Shown: piece after piece, positions 46,194 to 55,064 of the stretch
How the letters are laid out: each line of letters begins with the position of its first letter
Numbering within the stretch: the stretch's first letter is position 1
NCBI RefSeq assembly: GCF_000720255.1
Contig: NZ_JOJE01000001.1
Location: 682,001-746,000 of the forward strand
Length of the DNA: 64,000 nucleotides
Source of the DNA: Streptomyces griseus subsp. griseus
GTDB lineage: Bacteria; Actinomycetota; Actinomycetes; Streptomycetales; Streptomycetaceae
Direction: 5' to 3'
Notes under the pieces: model-generated
Databases searched by the model: none
What the model was told of the DNA's origin: nothing
The model's input: only the letters and a program-made list of their open reading frames with translations
Position numbers and translations under genes: made by a program

Positions 46194-46931
46194 CTATCGC
46201 TCAGCCTGGGCCTTGTATCCCCGCCCCCACTGCAACCCCCACCCGTACAGCCGGTCGATCTCCCCCTGGAACCCGTAGACGAACTTCACCTCCCGCCGCA
46301 CCAGCACCTCCCCCTTCACGTTCTCGATCATCACCACGGCACACGACCGGGCCTGCGGATGCCTCTCGTCGAGCCCTATCTCGATCCGCGGCCCATTGCT
46401 CGGGTACAACGTGACACTCGCGTGCGTACGGTCGAACGCCGGCGTCTGGTCGTAGATGTAGACGAACACCAGCAGCCGCTTGATCTCGTCGCGGTGGTCG
46501 AGGTTGACGTACATCGTCTCCCCCGACGCCGATCCGAACCGGTCGTCCCCGCTGAGCTTGACGTACGGCGCAGCGTTCGCGTCCCCGAGATAGCCCCCAA
46601 GCGGCTGTACGACCCCCTTGGTGCCGTCCTGGAGCTCGTACAGGCACCCCAGGTCGAGGTCGACGTTGACCATGCTCTGGCTGTGTCCGACGACCTCCGG
46701 CGGCTTCAGTGCCTTGAAGGGGTGCCGCAGGATGCTCTCGCGGTGGACGCCGCCGATGTCGGACGTCCGCATCCGCCAGTTCAGGTTGACCCGCAGATGC
46801 CCGGTGGCCGCACCCTGCTTGGTGAGGGAGACCTGGCTGTGCCGCTTGGTCAGCTCGATGGCGTTGGTCGCCGCGCTGCCCGAGTCGAAGTGGGCCGCAC
46901 GGCTGCCCAGGAGCCCGTCGAAGAAGCCCAT
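46194..46931 (-). CDS. TerD/TerA-fold stress protein
   Basis: The protein has 245 residues starting MGFFDGLLGSRAAHFDSGSAA. The core is a TerD/CABP fold: VNVDLDLGCLYELQDGTKGVVQPLGG, YVKLSGDDRFGSASGETMYVNLDH, RLLVFVYIYDQTPAF and VVMIENVKGEVLVRREVKFVYGFQGEIDRLYGWGLQW. The acidic clusters are the expected calcium-binding loops. The N-terminal 60 residues add a helix-strand region. Its stop lies 5 bp from the convergent TerD gene. An in-frame ATG seven codons upstream is possible. Confidence 0.82.
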   Translation of the reverse strand: MGFFDGLLGSRAAHFDSGSAATNAIELTKRHSQVSLTKQGAATGHLRVNLNWRMRTSDIGGVHRESILRHPFKALKPPEVVGHSQSMVNVDLDLGCLYELQDGTKGVVQPLGGYLGDANAAPYVKLSGDDRFGSASGETMYVNLDHRDEIKRLLVFVYIYDQTPAFDRTHASVTLYPSNGPRIEIGLDERHPQARSCAVVMIENVKGEVLVRREVKFVYGFQGEIDRLYGWGLQWGRGYKAQAER

Positions 46932-46970
46932 TCCCGCCCCCACGTCCCTCATGTCACTCGTAAAAGACCG

Positions 46971-47011
46971 GCGGGGCGGCCGGAGGACCACGTCCTCGTC
47001 GGCCGCCCCGC
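46971..47011 (-). terminator. terminator after the DUF475/TerC gene
   Basis: GCGGGGCGGCCG pairs with CGGCCGCCCCGC around an inner AGGAC/GTCCT stem, between the DUF475 stop and the next gene. Confidence 0.7.
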
Positions 47012-47038
47012 ACAGAGCGTTCCTCGCTCGGGTGCGTG

Positions 47039-48184
47039 TTATACCCCGGACGAGACCTCAGTCTTGTCCGGGCTCTCCGCTTTTCCCTCGGCGGCCGCCA
47101 GCGCGCGGTTGCGGCGGACGGAGGACCAGAAGGACGCGGCGATCAGGAGGACGCCGACGAGACCGGTGATGACCTCGTGGATCTGGTACTGGATGGTGAC
47201 CATGAGGAGCACGGCCAGCGCGCCGATCGCGTAGTGGGCGCCGTGCTCCAGGTAGACGTAGTCGTCGAGGGTGCCCTGGCGGACCAGGTAGACGGTGAGC
47301 GACCGGACGTACATCGCGCCGATGCCGAGGCCCAGCGCCATCAGGACGATGTCGTTGGTGATGGCGAACGCGCCGATGACACCGTCGAAGGAGAAGGAGG
47401 CGTCGAGCACTTCCAGGTAGAGGAACATGAAGAACGCGGCCTGGCCGGCCAGCTTGACCGCCGAGCGTGGCTTGCCGGTGCGTTCGGCTTCTTCCTCGGC
47501 CTCCTGTTCCCGTTCCTCCTCTTCCTCCAGCTTGTCCTCGAAGTAGCCGGAGAGGCCGCCGACCACCATGTAGGTGATCAGACCCGCGATGCCGGAGATC
47601 AGGACCGTCTGTGCCTTGTCGACGTGGGCGCCGCCGTGCTGGTGGGCGTGGGTGGCGAAGGTGAAGGCGGTGATCAGCAGAACGACCAGGGCGATGCAGA
47701 CCGACAGCATGTCGACCTTGCCGAGCTTGGCCAGCGGGCGCTCGAGCCAGCGCAGCCACTGGATGTCCCGGTCCTCGAAGATGAAGTCGAGGAAGATCAT
47801 CAGCAGGAACATGCCACCGAAGGCGGCGATCGCCGGGTGGGCGTCGGTGACGAGTTCCTGGTAGTGGTCCTTGTTGTTGAGCGCGAGGTCGACGGCCTCG
47901 ATCGGGCCCATCTTGGCGCTGATCGCCACGATGACGACGGGGAAGACCAGTCGCATGCCGAAGACGGCGATGAGCACACCGATGGTGAGGAAGATCTTCT
48001 GCCAGAAGGCATTCATCTTCTTCAGGATTCCGGCGTTGACCACCGCGTTGTCGAAGGACAGCGAGATCTCGAGGATGGAGAGGATCGCGACGATGCCGAA
48101 GGCCTCCCACCCCCCGTAGAAGACCGCCGCGACCAGGCCGAGCGCGGTGACCGCGAACGACCAGCCGAAGGTTTTCAGAAGCAC
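47039..48184 (-). CDS. DUF475 / TerC-superfamily membrane protein
   Basis: The protein has 381 residues with nine or so TM helices. Two inverted-topology halves carry the family's acidic motif: ILEISLSFDNAVVNAGILKKM in the first and LYLEVLDASFSFDGVIGAFA in the second. A highly charged cytoplasmic loop (KLEEEEEREQEAEEEAER) separates them. TerC-like proteins are linked to metal-ion export and to TerD-based stress complexes at the membrane. The start is a GTG with only a weak ribosome site. It lies in a tract of ter genes on the same strand. Confidence 0.86.
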   Translation of the reverse strand: MLLKTFGWSFAVTALGLVAAVFYGGWEAFGIVAILSILEISLSFDNAVVNAGILKKMNAFWQKIFLTIGVLIAVFGMRLVFPVVIVAISAKMGPIEAVDLALNNKDHYQELVTDAHPAIAAFGGMFLLMIFLDFIFEDRDIQWLRWLERPLAKLGKVDMLSVCIALVVLLITAFTFATHAHQHGGAHVDKAQTVLISGIAGLITYMVVGGLSGYFEDKLEEEEEREQEAEEEAERTGKPRSAVKLAGQAAFFMFLYLEVLDASFSFDGVIGAFAITNDIVLMALGLGIGAMYVRSLTVYLVRQGTLDDYVYLEHGAHYAIGALAVLLMVTIQYQIHEVITGLVGVLLIAASFWSSVRRNRALAAAEGKAESPDKTEVSSGV

Positions 48185-48212
48185 TGGCTACCCAATCCCT
48201 GTGTCGGGGGTA

Positions 48213-48233
48213 CCCCCAGACGGAGTCTGGGGG
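48213..48233. repeat. Streptomyces REP-like palindrome
   Basis: CCCCCAGAC and GTCTGGGGG form a 9-bp perfect stem with a three-base loop. It is flanked by GGGGGTA and GGAGGG, as in the repeat GGTACCCCCAGACGGAGTCT seen often between Streptomyces genes. It sits just upstream of the DUF475 gene. Confidence 0.6.
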
Positions 48234-48291
48234 AGGGTCTCCCCCGCGCCGTACTCGGCTTTACGAAACTTTGAAGCCGAAGTCTAGTCCC

Positions 48292-48324
48292 GCCCCCTTC
48301 GCAGCCCACAGGGGAGGGCTTTTT
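48292..48324 (-). terminator. terminator after TerD
   Basis: Read on the minus strand, AAAAAGCCCTCCCC, a 12-base loop, then AGGGGGC. The stem lies 12 bp after the TerD stop at 48337. Confidence 0.5.
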
Positions 48325-48336
48325 GCTCATAAAGCG

Positions 48337-48912
48337 CTACGAGACGTTCACACCGAAGTCGAGGGCGATCCCCCGCAGTCCGGACGCGTACCCCTGCCCG
48401 ACCGCCCTGAACTTCCACTCGCCCTGGTACCGGTACAGCTCCCCGAAGATCATGGCTGTCTCCGTGGAGGCGTCCTCGCTGAGGTCGTAGCGGGCGAGTT
48501 CCTGGCCGTCGGCCTGGTTGACGACCCGGATGAAGGCGTTGCTGACCTGGCCGAAGGCCTGGCCGCGCTCATCGGCCATGTGGATGGAGACCGGGAAGAC
48601 GATCTTGTCGCAGTGGGCGGGAACCTTGGACAGGTCGACCAGCAGCGACTCGTCGTCGCCCTCACCCTCGCCGGTGAGGTTGTCGCCGGTGTGCTCGACC
48701 GAGCCGTCGGGGCTCTTGAGCTGGTTGTAGAAGACGAACCACTCGTCGCCCAGCACCCGCCCGCCGTTGCACAGCAGTGCGCTCGCGTCGAGGTCGAAGG
48801 GGGCTCCGGTGGTGGAGCGAGCGTCCCAGCCGAGCCCGACCATCACCTGCGTGAGGTTCGGTGCGGCCTTGGACAGGGAGACATTGCCTCCCTTGGCGAG
48901 CGTGACGCCCAT
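48337..48912 (-). CDS. terD: TerD family calcium-binding stress protein
   Basis: The 191-residue canonical TerD starts [15 protein letters not shown]. It has [13 protein letters not shown] (first calcium motif), [17 protein letters not shown] (second acidic motif), [26 protein letters not shown] and [19 protein letters not shown]. It ends [26 protein letters not shown]. TerD proteins bind Ca2+ and contribute to tellurite, oxidative and phage-related stress responses. It is a tandem paralogue of the next gene, about 70% alike by eye. Symbol by family similarity only. Confidence 0.92.
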   Translation of the reverse strand: MGVTLAKGGNVSLSKAAPNLTQVMVGLGWDARSTTGAPFDLDASALLCNGGRVLGDEWFVFYNQLKSPDGSVEHTGDNLTGEGEGDDESLLVDLSKVPAHCDKIVFPVSIHMADERGQAFGQVSNAFIRVVNQADGQELARYDLSEDASTETAMIFGELYRYQGEWKFRAVGQGYASGLRGIALDFGVNVS

Positions 48913-49011
48913 GATGCTGGTCCTCCCCTAGGCGGTGCTTCTTCGGTTGTCCTGCGCATCCGGCGCCGCACCCAAACAGTGCGACGCCGGATGATGAGAC
49001 CGTCGGACGTC

Positions 49012-49587
49012 TCAGACGTTCACGCCGAAGTCCTGCGCGATACCGCGCAGGCCCGAGGCGTATCCCTGGCCGATGGCGCGGAACTTCCACTCCGCGCCGT
49101 GGCGGTACAGCTCGCCGAAGACCATGGCGGTCTCGGTCGAGGCGTCCTCGGACAGGTCGTAGCGGGCGATCTCCGCCTCCCCGGCCTGGTTCACCACGCG
49201 GATGAACGCGTTGCGGACCTGGCCGAAGGACTGCTGGCGGTTCTCGGCGTCATAGATCGAGACCGGGAAGACGATCTTCTCGATGTCGGCCGGGACGCCG
49301 GCCAGGTTGATCTTGATCTGCTCGTCGTCGCCCTCGCCCTCACCGGTGAGGTTGTCACCGGTGTGCTCGACCGAGCCGTCGGGGCTCTTGAGGTTGTTGA
49401 AGAAGATGAAGTGCTGGTCGCTGGCGACCTTGCCGGAGTTGTTCAGCAGCAGCGCGCTGGCGTCCAGGTCGAAGTCCGTGCCGGTCGTGGTGCGGATGTC
49501 CCACCCCAGACCGACGATGACCGCGGTCAGGCCCGGGGCCTCCTTGGTCAGCGAAACGTTGCCGCCCTTGCTGAGGCTGACTCCCAC
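49012..49587 (-). CDS. terD: TerD/TerE family calcium-binding stress protein
   Basis: The 191-residue protein is [20 protein letters not shown] at the N-terminus. It has [73 protein letters not shown] and [19 protein letters not shown]. Both calcium-site motifs are intact. The 99-bp gap to the second copy has no strong hairpin, so the pair is likely cotranscribed. Which copy is the orthologue of TerD or TerE cannot be settled by reading alone. Confidence 0.92.
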   Translation of the reverse strand: MGVSLSKGGNVSLTKEAPGLTAVIVGLGWDIRTTTGTDFDLDASALLLNNSGKVASDQHFIFFNNLKSPDGSVEHTGDNLTGEGEGDDEQIKINLAGVPADIEKIVFPVSIYDAENRQQSFGQVRNAFIRVVNQAGEAEIARYDLSEDASTETAMVFGELYRHGAEWKFRAIGQGYASGLRGIAQDFGVNV

Positions 49588-49756
49588 GAGTCCTCCATTG
49601 GTGTCCTGGGGCGGGGAGCCCCTTCGTGCGTCGGATATCGGATCAACGAGTCGATCCTAGTAACGGGTTCCCGCACCACGCAGGCCCTGACGCCGAAGAA
49701 TCACAGGTGTCGGCGGACCGGAGCGGTTCGAGCGACTCGCACGGGACCGCGGGGGC

Positions 49757-50215
49757 TCAGAGGGCGTCGAGTGCCTTGACGTACTCGCCGAGGTCCCGGG
49801 CGTCCGGGAGCGCGTTGACCACGGTCCAGCGCACCACGCCCTCCTTGTCGATGACGAAGGTGCCGCGCACCGCGCAGCCCTTGTCCTCGGCGAAGACGCC
49901 GTAGGCGCGGCTGACCTCGCCGTGCGGCCAGAAGTCGCTGAGCAGCGGGTACTCCAGGCCCTCCTGCTCGGCGAAGACGCGCAGGGTGTGGATGGAGTCG
50001 TTGGAGACCGCGAGGACCTGGGTGTCGCGGTCGGCGAACTTCGGCAGGTTGTCCCGCAGCTCGCACAGCTCACCGGTGCACACGCCGGTGAAGGCGAAGG
50101 GGTAGAAGAGCAGGACGACGTTCTTCTCGCCACGGAAGTCGGAGAGCTTCACGCTCGCGCCGTGGTTGTCCTTGAGTTCGAAGTCGGGGGCCTTGTCGCC
50201 GACCTGGATCGACAT
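49757..50215 (-). CDS. ahpE: peroxiredoxin, AhpE/BCP-like
   Basis: The 152-residue cytosolic thiol peroxidase has [41 protein letters not shown] (peroxidatic Cys after FTGV; a second Cys four residues on), [21 protein letters not shown] and [13 protein letters not shown]. It reduces peroxides and peroxynitrite. The Rv2238c (AhpE), Rv2239c and aceE order of Mycobacterium tuberculosis is kept here, which supports the name. The start is the ATG after GAGAGGGAA. Confidence 0.88.
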   Translation of the reverse strand: MSIQVGDKAPDFELKDNHGASVKLSDFRGEKNVVLLFYPFAFTGVCTGELCELRDNLPKFADRDTQVLAVSNDSIHTLRVFAEQEGLEYPLLSDFWPHGEVSRAYGVFAEDKGCAVRGTFVIDKEGVVRWTVVNALPDARDLGEYVKALDAL

Positions 50216-50342
50216 CGTCGTGGTTCCCTCTCGGTGGACTGCTCGGGTCAGAACGCTCGGGAACACCCTACGCAGCACGCACCACGCCCCAGCGGACGGG
50301 CTGACCGGGTCAGCCCGTCCGGGGGGTGAAATGAGGCCGGGA

Positions 50343-50780
50343 CTACCTCTTGGACTTGGCGGCCTTCGGCGTCAGCAGCCGGCTGCCGATCCAGTCCTTG
50401 CCCACGCTGACGCTCTTGGAGGCAGACAGCCCCGCCGTCGTAGCGGCTTCCGAGATGTCGCTCGGCTCCACGTACCCATCACGGCCGGTCTTCGGTGTGA
50501 GGAGGAGGATCGCGCCGCCCTCTTCGATGTACGTGGTGGCGTCCACCAGTACATCCGTCAGATCGCCGTCCTCGTCGCGGAACCACAGCACGACGGCGTC
50601 GGCCACGTCGTCGTAGTCCTCGTCCACCAGGTCGCTGCCGATTACTTCCTCGATGGACTCGCGGAGCTCCTGGTCGACGTCGTCGTCGAAGCCGATCTCC
50701 TGGACCACCTGCTCGGGCTGGAACCCCAGCCTGACGGCAGGGCTCGTCCGCTCCTCCGCGTGGTCCGCGGTCGCGCTCAC
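50343..50780 (-). CDS. DUF3052 domain protein
   Basis: The protein has 145 residues, starting at GTG after AGGAGG. The core is [73 protein letters not shown] and [17 protein letters not shown]. This is the DUF3052 pattern, related to distant methyltransferase or Rossmann-like folds. It is always found near aceE in actinomycetes, so a role tied to pyruvate metabolism is possible but unproven. It is divergent from aceE. Confidence 0.88.
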   Translation of the reverse strand: MSATADHAEERTSPAVRLGFQPEQVVQEIGFDDDVDQELRESIEEVIGSDLVDEDYDDVADAVVLWFRDEDGDLTDVLVDATTYIEEGGAILLLTPKTGRDGYVEPSDISEAATTAGLSASKSVSVGKDWIGSRLLTPKAAKSKR

Positions 50781-51136
50781 GGGTTGCCTCCTGATCATGT
50801 CTTGGTGAATGTCTCAGCCACGCGCGTGCGCGAAGCATTGGCCGTAGTCCACACGGGCGGGACCGATCGCGCAAGTACCCGGCGTTTCAGACCGCCGAAA
50901 CGGTGACGATCCGGGCGGTGTCGCCGCAACCTACGGCATGCCGCCTTCCATTCGAGGTGACGCACACCACACCTATCTGCCCTGTTTGCGTGTTTGGGAA
51001 CCGTACTTGGGTACGAGGTCCTGGTTACCCCACAGTAGAGATGACGTTTGGGGCCCCGAGGTACACGATGGGGAACGGTGCAGGCAAACCGGAAAGTGGC
51101 CCTCAGGCAGGTGCCCTCTGACAGGTAAGGAACAGC
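50781..51136 (+). other. aceE upstream region
   Basis: This 356-bp gap separates DUF3052 and aceE, which are divergent. It is less GC-rich near 50960-51060. A GTAC..GTAC mini-dyad around TTGG lies at about 51002-51013, and CAGTAGAGATG at about 51032 could include a -10. I find no conserved regulator site and no gene. Confidence 0.4.
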
Positions 51137-53884
51137 GTGGCTTCCGGATCCGATCGCAACCCGATCATCATTGGCGGCCTTCCGAGTCAGGTTCCTGACT
51201 TTGATCCCGAAGAAACCCAGGAGTGGCTCGACTCGCTCGACGCCGCCATCGACGAGCGCGGCCGGGAACGGGCGCGCTATCTGATGCTCCGGCTGATCGA
51301 GCGGGCCCGCGAGAAGCGCGTGGCCGTGCCCGAGATGCGCAGCTCGGACTACGTCAACACCATCCCCACCAAGAGCGAGCCGTTCTTCCCGGGCAACGAG
51401 GAGATCGAGCGCAAAATCCTGAACGCCACCCGCTGGAACGCGGCCGTGATGGTCTCGCGGGCCCAGCGGCCCGGCATCGGCGTCGGCGGCCACATCGCCA
51501 CGTTCGCCTCCTCCGCCTCCCTCTACGACGTGGGCTTCAACCACTTCTTCCGCGGCAAGGACGACGGCCTCGGCGGTGACCAGGTCTTCTTCCAGGGACA
51601 CGCCTCGCCGGGCATCTACGCCCGCGCGTTCCTGCTCGACCGGCTGGACGAGCAGAACCTCGACGCCTTCCGCCAGGAGAAGTCGAAGGCGCCGTACGGC
51701 CTGTCCAGCTACCCGCACCCGCGGCTGATGCCGGACTTCTGGGAGTTCCCGACCGTGTCGATGGGCCTCGGCCCGATCGGCGCCATCTACCAGGCGCGGA
51801 TGAACCGCTACATGCACGCGCGCGGGATCGCGGACACCTCCAAGTCGCAGGTGTGGGCCTTCCTCGGCGACGGTGAGATGGACGAGCCGGAGTCGCTCGG
51901 CCAGCTGTCCATCGCCGCGCGCGAGGGCCTGGACAACCTGACCTTCGTCGTGAACTGCAACCTCCAGCGCCTCGACGGCCCGGTGCGCGGCAACGGCAAG
52001 GTCATCCAGGAGCTGGAGTCGGTCTTCCGGGGCGCCGGCTGGAACGTGATCAAGCTGATCTGGGACCGCTCCTGGGACCCGCTGCTCGCGCAGGACCGGG
52101 ACGGCACCCTCGTCAACAGGATGAACACCACGCCGGACGGCCAGTTCCAGACGTACGCCACCGAGTCCGGCGCGTACATCCGCGACCACTTCTTCGGTGA
52201 CGACCACCGGCTGCGCGCGATGGTCGAGGGCATGACCGACGACCAGATCCTGCACCTGGGCCGCGGCGGTCACGACCACCGGAAGATCTACGCGGCGTTC
52301 AAGGCGGCCGTGGAGCACAAGGGACAGCCGACGGTCATCCTCGCGAAGACCATCAAGGGCTGGACGCTGGGGCCGAACTTCGAGGGCCGCAACGCCACGC
52401 ACCAGATGAAGAAGCTGACGGTCGCCGACCTCAAGGGCTTCCGCGACCGCCTGCACCTGCCGATCTCCGACAAGGAGCTGGAGTCCGGCGCGCCGCCGTA
52501 CTACCACCCGGGCCGGGACTCGGAGGAGATCCAGTACATGCACGACCGGCGCAAGGGGCTCGGCGGGTACGTCCCGACGCGCGTCGTGCGCGCGAAGCCG
52601 CTGCCGCTGCCGGACGACAAGACGTACGCGACCGTGAAGAAGGGTTCCGGTCAGCAGTCCATCGCCACGACCATGGCGTTTGTACGACTGCTGAAGGACC
52701 TCATGCGGGACAAGGAGATCGGCAAGCGGTTCGTGCTGATCGCGCCGGACGAGTACCGCACCTTCGGCATGGACTCGTTCTTCCCGAGCGCGAAGATCTA
52801 CAACCCGCTCGGCCAGCAGTACGAGTCCGTGGACCGGGACCTGCTGCTCGCCTACAAGGAGTCGCCGACCGGGCAGATGCTGCACGACGGCATCTCCGAG
52901 GCGGGCTGCACGGCCTCGCTGATCGCGGCGGGCTCGGCGTACGCCACGCACGGCGAGCCGTTGATCCCGGTGTACGTCTTCTACTCGATGTTCGGTTTCC
53001 AGCGCACCGGCGACCAGTTCTGGCAGATGTCGGACCAGCTGGCGCGCGGTTTCGTCCTCGGCGCGACCGCCGGCCGTACGACCCTGACCGGTGAGGGCCT
53101 CCAGCACGCGGACGGGCACTCGCAGCTGCTGGCCTCGACCAACCCGGGCTGTGTGGCGTACGACCCGGCGTTCGGCTTCGAGATCGCCCACATCGTCCAG
53201 GACGGGCTGCGCAGGATGTACGGCGGGACGCCCGAGCATCCGCACGGCGAGGACGTCTTCTACTACCTCACCGTCTACAACGAGCCGATCCAGCACCCGG
53301 CCGAGCCGGAGAACGTGGACGTCGAGGGCATCGTCAAGGGCATCCACCGCTTCAGCGAGGGCACGGCGGGCTCGATCCCGGCACAGATCATGGCCTCCGG
53401 CGTGGCCGTCCCGTGGGCCGTGGAGGCGCAGAAGATCCTCGCCGAGGAGTGGGACGTGAAGGCCGACGTGTGGTCGGCGACCTCCTGGAACGAGCTGCGG
53501 CGCGAGGCGGTGGAGTGCGAGGAGCACAACCTGCTGCGGCCCGAGGAGGAGCAGCGGGTGCCCTACGTGACGCGGAAGCTGGCCGGCGCGGAGGGTCCGT
53601 TCGTGGCCGTCTCCGACTGGATGCGAGCGGTTCCCGACCAGATCGCGCGGTGGGTGCCGGGGACGTACCAGTCGCTGGGCGCGGACGGGTTCGGGTTCGC
53701 GGACACCCGGGGCGCGGCGCGGCGGTTCTTCCACATCGACGCGCAGTCGGTGGTGGTCGGGGTGCTGACCGAGCTGGCGAGGGAGGGGAAGGTGGACCGC
53801 TCCGTGCTGAAGCAGGCCATCGACCGCTACCAGTTGCTGGACGCGGCCGCGGCGGATCCCGGGGCCGCGGGCGGCGACGCGTAG
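51137..53884 (+). CDS. aceE: pyruvate dehydrogenase E1 component (homodimeric)
   Basis: The protein has 915 residues, the usual length for AceE. The thiamine-diphosphate motif is [27 protein letters not shown]. Other family blocks are [66 protein letters not shown] and [19 protein letters not shown]. It decarboxylates pyruvate in the pyruvate dehydrogenase complex, feeding acetyl-CoA. The GTG start follows AAGGAA. A good terminator ends the gene. The E2/E3 genes are not in the window. Confidence 0.97.
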   Translation: MASGSDRNPIIIGGLPSQVPDFDPEETQEWLDSLDAAIDERGRERARYLMLRLIERAREKRVAVPEMRSSDYVNTIPTKSEPFFPGNEEIERKILNATRWNAAVMVSRAQRPGIGVGGHIATFASSASLYDVGFNHFFRGKDDGLGGDQVFFQGHASPGIYARAFLLDRLDEQNLDAFRQEKSKAPYGLSSYPHPRLMPDFWEFPTVSMGLGPIGAIYQARMNRYMHARGIADTSKSQVWAFLGDGEMDEPESLGQLSIAAREGLDNLTFVVNCNLQRLDGPVRGNGKVIQELESVFRGAGWNVIKLIWDRSWDPLLAQDRDGTLVNRMNTTPDGQFQTYATESGAYIRDHFFGDDHRLRAMVEGMTDDQILHLGRGGHDHRKIYAAFKAAVEHKGQPTVILAKTIKGWTLGPNFEGRNATHQMKKLTVADLKGFRDRLHLPISDKELESGAPPYYHPGRDSEEIQYMHDRRKGLGGYVPTRVVRAKPLPLPDDKTYATVKKGSGQQSIATTMAFVRLLKDLMRDKEIGKRFVLIAPDEYRTFGMDSFFPSAKIYNPLGQQYESVDRDLLLAYKESPTGQMLHDGISEAGCTASLIAAGSAYATHGEPLIPVYVFYSMFGFQRTGDQFWQMSDQLARGFVLGATAGRTTLTGEGLQHADGHSQLLASTNPGCVAYDPAFGFEIAHIVQDGLRRMYGGTPEHPHGEDVFYYLTVYNEPIQHPAEPENVDVEGIVKGIHRFSEGTAGSIPAQIMASGVAVPWAVEAQKILAEEWDVKADVWSATSWNELRREAVECEEHNLLRPEEEQRVPYVTRKLAGAEGPFVAVSDWMRAVPDQIARWVPGTYQSLGADGFGFADTRGAARRFFHIDAQSVVVGVLTELAREGKVDRSVLKQAIDRYQLLDAAAADPGAAGGDA

Positions 53885-53907
53885 CGCCCGGCGCCCTGGC
53901 GCGGTGA

Positions 53908-53940
53908 GGGGTGGTGGAGCTTGTGGCTCCACCACCCCTT
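53908..53940 (+). terminator. rho-independent terminator of aceE
   Basis: A perfect 13-bp stem (GGGGTGGTGGAGC and its complement) with loop TTGTG and a short TT, 24 bp after the aceE stop. Confidence 0.85.
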
Positions 53941-53962
53941 ACGCGTTCCTTACGATGCGTCC

Positions 53963-54700
53963 ATGCAACGACGAACGGCGCAGTACCGGTGGGAGCAGTG
54001 GACCCAGCGGCCGTTGCTGGTCCTCGCCGTGGTGTTCGCCGCCGCCTACGCCGTGCCGATCGTCGACACCTCGGCCGGCCACTCGCTGACGATGGCGTGC
54101 ACCGTGGCCGAGTGGACGGTGTGGGCGGCGTTCGCCGGGGACTACGTGGTGCGCCTGGGGCTGACGTCCGACCGGCGGACGTTCGTCCGTACCCACTGGC
54201 TGGACCTGTGCGCGGTGGTGCTGCCGCTGCTCCAGCCGCTGCGGCTGCTGCGGGTGGTCTCCACGCTGCTGCTGGTGGGGCGGCGGGCGCGGATGGCCTC
54301 GCAGATCCAGCTGACGACGTATGTCGGCGGATCGGTGGTGGGGCTGCTGATGTTCGGGTCGCTGGCCGTACTGTCGGTGGAGCGGGACTCGCCCAATGGG
54401 AACATCCGCACGCCGGGTGACGCGCTGTGGTGGTCCTTTACGACGATGACGACCGTGGGGTACGGGGATCACGCGCCGACGACGGGTGTGGGGCGGTTGA
54501 TCGCGGTCGGGCTGATGCTGAGCGGGATCGCGTTGCTGGGTGTGGTGACCGCGAACATCGCCGCGTGGTTCATCGAGCGGTTCGAGAAGGACGACGTGGA
54601 GGAGCGGGAGCAGACGCAGGCGATTCGGGCGCTCACGGAGGAGGTACGGGCGCTGAGGGCCGAGGTCGCGGCGTTGCGGGAGCAGTCGGTCAGACAGTGA
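53963..54700 (+). CDS. voltage-gated-type potassium channel
   Basis: The protein has 245 residues and six TM helices with the pore signature TTMTTVGYGDHAP. The S4-like helix carries spaced Args (LRLLRVVSTLLLVGRRARM), a partial voltage-sensor pattern. The C-terminus is a coiled coil (IRALTEEVRALRAEVAALREQ) for tetramer assembly. It conducts K+ across the membrane. A -10 TACGAT ends 6 bases before the ATG, so the mRNA is probably leaderless. It follows the aceE terminator. Confidence 0.9.
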   Translation: MQRRTAQYRWEQWTQRPLLVLAVVFAAAYAVPIVDTSAGHSLTMACTVAEWTVWAAFAGDYVVRLGLTSDRRTFVRTHWLDLCAVVLPLLQPLRLLRVVSTLLLVGRRARMASQIQLTTYVGGSVVGLLMFGSLAVLSVERDSPNGNIRTPGDALWWSFTTMTTVGYGDHAPTTGVGRLIAVGLMLSGIALLGVVTANIAAWFIERFEKDDVEEREQTQAIRALTEEVRALRAEVAALREQSVRQ

Positions 54701-54897
54701 GCGGGACCGGCGACGCGGCGCAGCGGTGCGTGGTCCGGCCCGGAACGTGACCACGTCCGGACACGTGACCGGGGGTCCCCGCGCATTCCGCTGCGAACGC
54801 CGCCATCAACAACTCCCAGAACCCCGGGGTCAGTTGAATGCTCAACCGGGGTTCACCGTGGCGGGTACCCGCGATCCGGGGTTCAATCACCCCGATT

Positions 54898-54948
54898 CCA
54901 CGGGCCTGGGCGCGCTGTCCCCCTCCGGCAGCGCGTCCAGGCCCGTGG
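54898..54948. terminator. strong hairpin in the 54701-55064 gap
   Basis: CCACGGGCCTGGGCGCGCTG pairs with CAGCGCGTCCAGGCCCGTGG (20 bp, one mismatch) around an 11-base loop. The rest of this 364-bp gap also has a GTTGA/TCAAC mini-dyad (about 54829-54842) and two direct copies of CCGGGGTTCA. No gene was seen. Confidence 0.7.
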
Positions 54949-55064
54949 GAACGTGACCCACTGTCACCTGTGGAGCGCGCCGGAGGGGAGGGATCTTTAG
55001 CGAAGTCACCCTGATAGGGGAAATTCGTTGAAAACCCGTCAGGTATGCGCGTCAGGTGTGCACG

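Noticed and set aside
50795..53935. 1046-codon minus-strand frame over aceE
   Set aside because: Antisense shadow of aceE; composition is Arg/Val/Leu-rich without domain motifs.
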